Position numbers and translations under genes: made by a program. The notes beneath the pieces were generated by a model, which was not told the DNA's origin, searched no databases, and saw nothing but the letters and a program-made list of their open reading frames with translations. This document shows, in pieces, positions 44,184 to 49,286 of a stretch of 49,286 nt of DNA. Source of the DNA: Acidobacteriota bacterium (GTDB taxonomy: Bacteria > Acidobacteriota > UBA6911 > RPQK01 > JADFOI01); NCBI GenBank assembly GCA_022562935.1, contig JADFOI010000007.1, positions 1-49,286 on the forward strand, in the 5' to 3' direction. Numbering within the stretch: the first letter of the stretch is position 1; each line of letters begins with the position of its first letter.

Positions 44184-44729
44184 GTGACGCTTTATTTAGC
44201 CTTGTTGACCATGACTCTGGCTACAAGCCAGACACTAGAAATAGAAGTCAGCCAAACGGTTGAAAAGTATTTGTCCCAACTCGGCCTAACGCCGGATGAA
44301 TACATCATTGTCATTTCCGATGAGATGTCCAGAGGGGCCCAAATACTTTATGAGAGGGACGCTTCTGGCCACGATTTCGTAACATTCTTCTTTAACCTGA
44401 AGCTTCTTCAGAAGCTCTCCAGCGGAGAGAGAAGAGTGTTGATTGGCCATGAGGTGGGCCATCTGGTTCCGGAGTGTCAGCGTCTGTGGGAACGGATCTA
44501 TCGGGAGCTGTGCGCTGATGAGGTCTCTTTGAAACTCGTTCCTGTGGAGGAGGTTTCAGCCATGCTCTCCAAGTCCATCCGGATGTTCCCCTACTACCCT
44601 GCACGGCAAGAGTTTGTGCTCAGGCTCGCCATGATCGAGGAATCGAGGCGGGTGAGGAGCGGGGAAGAGTCCACAGTCGCTCGATTATCGAGGGCCTCGG
44701 CAAGGAGGGACTGGATGGACTGCGCCTGA
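44184..44729 (+). CDS. Small putative zinc metalloprotease (HEVGH)
   Basis: This is a 181-residue protein starting at GTG 44184, chosen because AGGAGG (44172-44177) lies 6 nt before it. A short hydrophobic N-terminus (LYLALLTMTLA) may be a weak signal peptide. RRVLIGHEVGHLVPE carries HEVGH at 89-93, and ELCADE 15 residues later gives E108 and D112, the E-x3-D pattern of the third zinc ligand in gluzincins. No other domain is seen, so it is much shorter than M48 enzymes. The substrate and partner are unknown. It converges with the tannase gene, with 7 nt between stops. Confidence 0.6.
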   Translation: MTLYLALLTMTLATSQTLEIEVSQTVEKYLSQLGLTPDEYIIVISDEMSRGAQILYERDASGHDFVTFFFNLKLLQKLSSGERRVLIGHEVGHLVPECQRLWERIYRELCADEVSLKLVPVEEVSAMLSKSIRMFPYYPARQEFVLRLAMIEESRRVRSGEESTVARLSRASARRDWMDCA

Positions 44730-44736
44730 TCCAAAC

Positions 44737-46410
44737 TCACTGACAGGCAAAATTGCTGGCCACCCAGTTGGCAGGATCATTCTCTCCACCGGCAGGGCCC
44801 GTGTAAACAGCTTTACCAGGGTAGGCACAGATGGGTCGTTCATTGTCCACCACTCCGTCGGTGCTGTGGGTGGCAACGATGAAATCAGGTGCCTCGCCGT
44901 TTTCCACCCATTCCACCAGGGGCGCCAGCTTGTCCCAGGAATTCGGTCCGGGACCATTGCGACAATGTTCCATGCCGGGTGCCATGAAAAGCTGCACTTT
45001 CTGTTTGGCCGCATCGATGTCGTCGTTGAAGGTGGTCGCCACGACGTCCTTGTAATAATCCAGGGTGGGTTCGGGATTGGCTGCGGAGTCCGCCCATCCG
45101 TGGTAAATGATCAATTTACCGTTGTTCTTGAGCAGAAAGCGACTCAAATCGGGATCGGTGGCCTCGGTGATCGAAATCATCAGGTCTCCTTTGCCTGAGG
45201 TGACATCGTCAATATCGAATTCCCACCAGGCATACTCAGGAGGCTGTCTGGTCTTATCGGGCACCTGAGAGAGGTCGTTGAAAGCGGGCATGGGGACTCC
45301 CGGATCCTTTTCATAAAAGAGGTAGTTGATGTGATCGGCAGTGGTGCCTGGACGCTCAGGCGTGCCCAGTCGAGCAGGTGACATGGAATTACCTGCGTGA
45401 GGGAAAAGGCCCGATGCCCAACCCGGCTCGGTCCCCAAAGATTTGCCCTTGAGGATACGGACGCCTTTGCTGTCGTGTGCCCCGCGGTAGATATCCTTGA
45501 TGACCTGGAGTTGTTGGGTGGTGAAACAGGCGTCACCATTCACATTGTCCGGGCACATATTCTCGGCCAGATCGATCTCGGGTTTAAAGTCACAGGCCAG
45601 AGGATTGTCGATGACGCTGTCGGTGATTCCATCCAACCCGTCACACTTGGCCAGCACGGTATCGATCAATAGATCGAACTTGGTCAGGCTTTCCGGAACA
45701 CCATCACCATCCTGGTCGTAGGCGAGATTGCCGGCCAGATTGTCTCGGAATATTTGCTGCAACATCCAGACGTGAGTGGCGTTGGACTTCTGATAAAAGA
45801 GGACAGGGGCCCCGGCCACGATCCCGTCAAAATCGTAGGGAAACCGTTGGGCTTCCATAAGGGCCTCGCGACCACCGGTGGAGCAACCTTCGAAATAGGA
45901 ATACTGTGGACTCCGGCCGTAATAGGCATCGACGACACTTTTGGAAGCATTGGCCGTCAGATGCACTGCCCGGTACCCGAAATCGATTTCCGCCTGCCGA
46001 TTGTTGAATCCGAAGGATGCGCCCGGTTCGACCCCGTTGTCGTGTCCCATGTTGCTGTTGGCTACGGCATAACCTTGGGCCAGGCGGTGATCGGCGAAAT
46101 CCAGGTCCCCATCCTTGCCGCCGTCTCCGATGTTGAGAAGTCGCCCGTTCCAGTTCTCAGGCAAGGGAAGCTGCATATGATAAACAATGGCCGGAGAAAT
46201 GAGGCCTTTCATATAGCAGTATTGGGGGGTCGTCTCGGTGGCTTCAACCCATCGAGCCACGATAATGGTTAGATTCGGTGTCTGGGCCAGGGCTTCACAG
46301 GCCAACTGTTGCTCGGACACGGTTTCGTTTACTCTCAATCCACTGCAGCCCCACAAAACCAACACAGAGATCGCACATAAAGGCGACACCAAGGACGCGA
46401 TTCGGGTCAT
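44737..46410 (-). CDS. Tannase/feruloyl esterase family lipoprotein
   Basis: This is an alpha/beta-hydrolase of the tannase family, 557 residues from the ATG at 46410, with GGGAGGA ahead of it. The N-terminus has a hydrophobic stretch ending LVLWGCSG, so C22 may be lipidated. The nucleophile lies in YFEGCSTGGREALMEAQRFP, and GMEHCRNGPGP holds the catalytic His next to the Cys of the family's CS-D-HC disulfide. Relatives hydrolyse galloyl, feruloyl or phthalate-type aromatic esters; the substrate here cannot be told. An open extension upstream of 46410 lacks family similarity. It suggests use of plant-derived phenolic esters. Confidence 0.9.
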   Translation of the reverse strand: MTRIASLVSPLCAISVLVLWGCSGLRVNETVSEQQLACEALAQTPNLTIIVARWVEATETTPQYCYMKGLISPAIVYHMQLPLPENWNGRLLNIGDGGKDGDLDFADHRLAQGYAVANSNMGHDNGVEPGASFGFNNRQAEIDFGYRAVHLTANASKSVVDAYYGRSPQYSYFEGCSTGGREALMEAQRFPYDFDGIVAGAPVLFYQKSNATHVWMLQQIFRDNLAGNLAYDQDGDGVPESLTKFDLLIDTVLAKCDGLDGITDSVIDNPLACDFKPEIDLAENMCPDNVNGDACFTTQQLQVIKDIYRGAHDSKGVRILKGKSLGTEPGWASGLFPHAGNSMSPARLGTPERPGTTADHINYLFYEKDPGVPMPAFNDLSQVPDKTRQPPEYAWWEFDIDDVTSGKGDLMISITEATDPDLSRFLLKNNGKLIIYHGWADSAANPEPTLDYYKDVVATTFNDDIDAAKQKVQLFMAPGMEHCRNGPGPNSWDKLAPLVEWVENGEAPDFIVATHSTDGVVDNERPICAYPGKAVYTGPAGGENDPANWVASNFACQ

Positions 46411-46497
46411 GGCTGAATCCTCCCAATTGCTGACGTCAGGCCCAAATCGTAAGTCTTCACCGGATTGAAGGCAACCAAAATCGCCAAGGAGGTCCAA

Positions 46498-46905
46498 TTA
46501 AGTCAGCAGGTAGAGAAGGGTCACTGCAGCGAGCGCGACAAACAGAGTCAGGGTCAGGTTGGGACCCGTTTGCTTGAAGGTCTTGAATTCACTGTCATTG
46601 AGCAGTTCCTTCAAGGACCCAAACTCGTCCAGCAGATAACGCACTTCCCGGTGCTGCAAATCTCGAGCCAGCTGTTCGAGCTTCTCTCTTCTGTCGATGT
46701 CTTTGGCGATGAAATGGTAAATAACCCCCACCCAGATGGAAGTGAGGGCCAAGCCAATCACGGTGTCCATGTACCCAAAGACTCCACCCGTTGTTGGGGA
46801 AAGATAAACGATACCGACCCAGACAGCACTCAGAAGGCCGAAGACGACCAGCTGATTCTTTGCAGGCAGCGGGTCGTTGTTGTGATCAATGTGATTACGG
46901 ATCAT
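46498..46905 (-). CDS. Small three-helix membrane protein
   Basis: This is a 135-residue hypothetical protein with three hydrophobic segments: about 20-36 (LVVFGLLSAVWVGIVYL), 46-66 (MDTVIGLALTSIWVGVIYHF) and 117-134 (LTLFVALAAVTLLYLL). Between the second and third is a charged helical stretch (KDIDRREKLEQLARDLQH). AGGAG lies about 9 nt before the ATG. It is upstream of the tannase gene on the same strand, 87 nt from that gene's start. I do not recognise the family. Confidence 0.6.
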   Translation of the reverse strand: MIRNHIDHNNDPLPAKNQLVVFGLLSAVWVGIVYLSPTTGGVFGYMDTVIGLALTSIWVGVIYHFIAKDIDRREKLEQLARDLQHREVRYLLDEFGSLKELLNDSEFKTFKQTGPNLTLTLFVALAAVTLLYLLT

Positions 46906-46990
46906 TGGATGAACTCCTATTTGTATTCGTTTGCGAAAAAGGGCTCAGTGAGCGATTACAACCATGTTGACCTCTGGAATGGTTTTTCAC

Positions 46991-47006
46991 GGTGACTGCA
47001 GTCACC
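46991..47006. promoter_or_regulatory. Perfect 16-bp palindrome upstream of the small membrane protein
   Basis: GGTGACTGCAGTCACC is fully self-complementary and lies 86 nt before the ATG at 46905. Such a symmetric site could be an operator for a dimeric regulator. Nothing in the sequence says which. Confidence 0.35.
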
Positions 47007-47189
47007 ATCCCATACCCGTCCTGTAAGTTACTCACTAAACGTTTACTGTGGGGCTCGGTTAGATGCGGGCAGACTCTGGATCGGTTCAGCCGCAAGCGGG
47101 TGTAGGGAGGAGTTTCGCACACGAATTCCCACCCTTGTAGTTGCTTCGGGATAGGGAACTTCGGTATAAGGCTAGCATCCCATTTGTGT

Positions 47190-47227
47190 GGGTCGTTAGC
47201 TCAGTCGGCAGAGCATCTGCCTTTTAA
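47190..47227 (+). pseudogene. 5' half of a tRNA-Lys(TTT) gene
   Basis: The segment has the acceptor strand GGGTCGT, TA, the D arm GCTCAGTCGGCAGAGC, A, the anticodon stem 5' strand TCTGC and the loop CTTTTAA with anticodon TTT, all typical of tRNA-Lys. The sequence then reads TTTGAACCCC instead of the required GCAGA, and no variable loop, T arm or 3' acceptor follows. The 3' half is not found nearby. A TATAAG lies about 24 nt upstream. It cannot make a functional tRNA as it stands. Confidence 0.75.
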
Positions 47228-47239
47228 TTTGAACCCCTG

Positions 47240-47376
47240 AGTTTTGACCTGCCCGTGGGAATGGCATTTCCCCGATCATTGTCTGAAGGGTACCCCCCCC
47301 TGGGTGCATGTACGCGCACTGACTGTACGCAGCCCTTTTCAATCTGTCAGGGGAGAATTGACTGAGAGTCAAAACT
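47240..47376. repeat. 137-bp segment with inverted terminal repeats, MITE-like
   Basis: AGTTTTGAC (47240-47248) and GTCAAAACT (47368-47376) are perfect inverted repeats, extendable to 11 bp with one mismatch. They bound 137 bp lying 12 nt after the tRNA-Lys half. No ORF is inside. It may be a small mobile-element remnant. The right arm also reads as part of a decayed ParE-like coding stretch, so the two readings compete. Confidence 0.35.
47275..47297 (+). repeat. 23-bp direct repeat, left copy
   Basis: ATCATTGTCTGAAGGGTACC plus CCC matches 48999-49021 at 21 of 23 positions in the same orientation. Read on the minus strand it gives G-T-L-Q-T-M-I, against G-T-L-E-A-M-M in the right copy. Confidence 0.7.
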
Positions 47377-47539
47377 TACCTTATGGCGACACCTGAGCTA
47401 CTTCCATTCGGGCAATCAATCCTCGTCGAGCGAAACCCGTAAGCGACTTTAAGGACACTCTTTGACAATGATTGACTGTAATCTGACAACTCGTCCCGTT
47501 TATTCCAGTAAAGTGATTCCCAACAAAGAGGGTGCTTCT

Positions 47540-47665
47540 ATGATCCAGAGACTCGCTTTTTCCGTCGCCCTGGTGGCACTGACTCCTGTGCTGTTGATCC
47601 TTGTCGTAATCTCTACCATCTACTTGCTTAGTGGTCTTCTTTCCATAAGTGGATTCCTGGGATAG
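47540..47665 (+). CDS. Possible 41-residue single-span membrane peptide
   Basis: From the ATG at 47540 the ORF encodes MIQRLAFSVALVALTP, then LLILVVISTIYLLSGLL and a short Gly/Ser tail: almost entirely hydrophobic. GAGGGTG lies about 7 nt upstream. The frame is open back to 47462. It resembles small membrane proteins of no known family. The ORF is short and could be chance. Confidence 0.35.
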   Translation: MIQRLAFSVALVALTPVLLILVVISTIYLLSGLLSISGFLG

Positions 47666-47727
47666 CTGGGATGCCTAGGCCAGCCAGTTCCCGGCCCTTA
47701 ATGAAGTCTTTGGGCTGATGGGGCGGC

Positions 47728-48735
47728 TCAACGACTATCTTCGGTCGCGCCGCTGACAGAGTCGGTCTTCACGGAAGTAAACTCCTGCCTGGCCATGACG
47801 AGTCCGGCCGAGTCGCGCGCCTCTGCCACCCACCGTCCCGCGGAGCCCGAGTGCAGGGTCCTACGGCTTTGGGTTCGCCAGTGAGGACCTCCAAGGATCA
47901 GCTCGACTGAACCTATCTCTCGGTTTTCGTGGAGCCAAATGTGCCAGATGGGTTCTCCCGCTTCTCCGCCAAGCACCCGCGTCCAAAACCAAACCTGGGT
48001 GCCTTCTTCGAAGTACTCGGCCTGGTTCTCGAGTTGATGATGGACGATGCGTGTTCCCACACCGAAATCCGTGATCGATAGTCTCCTCTCACCCTCGACC
48101 GCGGTCATGGTCTCGCCCTGCGCTCGCTGGAGGAGTGCGCTCAACTCATGCACCGCTGGACCTGCCTCCGGTTGACGAGCTTCGCCTCGATCTTCGGAGG
48201 GCTCCAGCTCGAAGGCAGGGGCCGGGATCTTCGTACTAATCGTGGCTTCCAGCGGGCCGCCCCGGAAGTAGGCCCACCCCGCGATCCCCACGAGAATCAC
48301 GGCGAAGGGAACCAGAAGCCAGGTTCTCCGCCACGATCTGAGGTGCATTCCCGTCGACCCGTCCGCGACCTCCGGATGGGACGGGACCAGCGACTGTAAC
48401 ACCTCCGAGGTGTGCTCCGAGGCCTCCGGCTCCTGGGTTTGCTGGGCAAGCGCATAGGCCTTGAGCAAGGGCTCGGGATCCAGACCGATGAACCGCGCGT
48501 AGGCCCGGATGTAGCCTTTGTTGTACAGACCTCCAGGGAGATTCGCGAAATCATTGTCCTCGAGCAACTTGAAGCAATTCTGGGGGATTTTTGTCGACTC
48601 GGACATCTCTTGGAGTGTGATGTTGCGGCTTTCACGTTCCCGCCTGAGTCTCTCACCAACGGTGGACACCGACACACTCTCGTCCCCCCTTACCCTCTCG
48701 CGGCGGTCATCTCTAAGATTCCTCTCACCCATCAT
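47728..48735 (-). CDS. RodZ-like HTH membrane protein with a DUF2914 C-terminus
   Basis: This 335-residue protein has a RodZ/HTH_25-type helix-turn-helix at about 26-95 (VGERLRRERESRNITLQEMS, NKGYIRAYARFIGLDPEPLL), a single membrane helix at about 138-157 (TWLLVPFAVILVGIAGWAYF) and a periplasmic C-terminus. Residues about 215-325 resemble DUF2914: QVWFWTRVLGG, IWHIWLHENREIG, GGPHWRTQSRRTLHSGSAGRW. The N-terminus suggests a cytoskeletal or DNA-binding anchor, but the usual RodZ C-terminal domain is absent. It looks more GC-rich than the neighbouring sequence. A symmetric TTGTGA-N6-TCACAA site lies about 130 nt upstream. Confidence 0.8.
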   Translation of the reverse strand: MMGERNLRDDRRERVRGDESVSVSTVGERLRRERESRNITLQEMSESTKIPQNCFKLLEDNDFANLPGGLYNKGYIRAYARFIGLDPEPLLKAYALAQQTQEPEASEHTSEVLQSLVPSHPEVADGSTGMHLRSWRRTWLLVPFAVILVGIAGWAYFRGGPLEATISTKIPAPAFELEPSEDRGEARQPEAGPAVHELSALLQRAQGETMTAVEGERRLSITDFGVGTRIVHHQLENQAEYFEEGTQVWFWTRVLGGEAGEPIWHIWLHENREIGSVELILGGPHWRTQSRRTLHSGSAGRWVAEARDSAGLVMARQEFTSVKTDSVSGATEDSR

Positions 48736-48860
48736 CGTCTCTTTTATTTAGGATATTGCCCAAAGGGTGGAGATTCAGGCTCAAGATTCTCATCTTTTGC
48801 TTTTTCCCACATGATGCTCCTTCTTGGGGACCAAGTCTATTTGATCAGCTCGAGATTTCT

Positions 48861-48878
48861 TTGTGATGCTGATCACAA
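48861..48878. promoter_or_regulatory. CRP/FNR-like palindrome TTGTGA-N6-TCACAA
   Basis: TTGTGATGCTGATCACAA contains a perfect TGTGA-N6-TCACA, the consensus for CRP-family regulators. It lies 126-143 nt upstream of the RodZ-like start. No CRP-family gene is in the window, so use by such a protein is an inference. Apart from this site, the 259-nt gap shows only GTCAC direct repeats near 48976-48997. Confidence 0.5.
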
Positions 48879-48994
48879 GGCGGGGCTCATCATGTTCAAA
48901 TTGAAGCGTAGCAGTTCACCCAGGATCCACAGTGACTGGCTCGCTTTCAATGTGCTGAAAAAGCTAAAACAGTAGCGTCACTACCGTCACAGCG

Positions 48995-49279
48995 TCACAT
49001 CATTGCCTCAAGGGTACCCCCTCCTCTAAAAATCCTCACGACACTTATTGCCTGGGGATCAAAACTGAGAAAGAAACTAGTCGGCGATTGATCAGCCGCC
49101 GACCTGGCTTCGCGCAGGAAACGTTTTCGGGCCGCGGAGTCTTGCTGTAGCTCTTCAGGCAGGAACTTCAGGGCAACATTGCGGCCCAGGCGGGTGTCTT
49201 CTGCTTGATAGACCACACCCATCCCACCGCCGCCGAGTTTCTCTGTGATTTTGTAGTGGGAAATGGTTTGGCCAATCAT
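48995..49279 (-). pseudogene. Chimeric remnant: Ser/Thr kinase N-terminus joined to a ParE-like toxin C-terminus
   Basis: The first about 62 residues are a clear Hanks-type kinase start: [20 protein letters not shown] (glycine loop), [10 protein letters not shown] (ATP-binding Lys) and FLREARSAA. After that the kinase stops: no HRD or DFG motif follows. The last about 27 residues, [20 protein letters not shown] then TLEAMM, resemble the C-terminal strand and tail of ParE/RelE toxins. An inverted repeat, GTCGGCG (49080-49086) with CGCCGAC (49097-49103), sits at the joint. The product has neither a full kinase nor a full toxin, so it is best seen as fused debris. Confidence 0.7.
48999..49021 (+). 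repeat. 23-bp direct repeat, right copy
   Basis: This is the partner of 47275-47297, with two mismatches and the same orientation. It covers the last codons of the ParE-like remnant on the minus strand. The two copies are 1,724 nt apart and enclose the small membrane ORF and the RodZ/DUF2914 gene. Confidence 0.7.
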
Positions 49280-49286
49280 GTCATTG

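Noticed and set aside
46906-47189. A gene in the 555-nt gap between the membrane protein and the small ORF
   Set aside because: Only short frames without ribosome sites are present; the gap holds a palindrome, the tRNA half and repeats instead.
48412-48975. 187-codon plus-strand frame
   Set aside because: Most of it is antisense to the RodZ-like gene; the remainder (from 48811) has no ribosome site or family.

Overview
The window looks like chromosomal DNA of an acidobacterium (phylum Acidobacteriota; I cannot place the class). The main clue is three exported VWFA-related proteins of the kind typical of that phylum. A truncated Ser/Thr kinase with the usual acidobacterial N-terminus, a DUF5916 outer-membrane protein and a ccsA-hemA-hemC-hemD cluster fit as well. 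Base composition is moderate (mid-50s % GC by eye), coding density is high, and most genes are housekeeping genes.

Layout. 1-12.6 kb: the start of an exported protein running off the left edge, the glycine cleavage genes gcvH-gcvPA-gcvPB, an acetyltransferase, a lipoprotein with one CxxCH haem motif, a DUF5916 protein, a UbiD decarboxylase, gcvT and a TonB-C-like exported protein. 12.8-16.6 kb (minus): tetrapyrrole operon ccsA-hemA-hemC-hemD. 16.6-22.9 kb (plus): site-2 protease, trpS, scpA, scpB, rluB, ribE and a ribB fused to a degenerate ribA-like domain. 22.9-26.7 kb: a VWFA protein, glycerate kinase, and a divergent GT81 glycosyltransferase. 26.8-41.9 kb (minus): exported DUF6599-like protein, N-acetylmuramoyl-alanine amidase, lytic transglycosylase, alaS, recX, ilvE, two VWFA proteins, ftsK, RNase J and rsmA. 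42.0-43.7 kb (plus): trxA and purA. 43.8-49.3 kb is accessory in character: small unknown ORFs, a minimal HExxH protein, a tannase-family lipoprotein, half a tRNA-Lys gene, a RodZ/DUF2914 protein and decayed remnants of a kinase and a ParE-like toxin.

The most unusual signals are regulatory or structural. (1) Seven or more genes have a TATAAT-like -10 box only 6-11 nt before the start codon and no Shine-Dalgarno, which predicts leaderless mRNAs. Two divergent pairs share one CATTATAG core. (2) A modular repeat (GC-rich hairpin, then an AAATTCAAAATTC tract, then a distal GCGC hairpin) sits just after stop codons in the same orientation relative to the gene at three loci, and a fragment appears to supply the recX start codon. 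(3) Riboflavin synthase is fused in frame, through a 24-bp tandem duplication, to a signal-peptide-like segment and an unknown domain. (4) RibB carries a GTP cyclohydrolase II-like domain that has lost all zinc cysteines. (5) The right end is a mosaic of truncated genes bounded by a 23-bp near-perfect direct repeat.

All calls were made by reading the sequence and recalling families; no database search or folding program was run.
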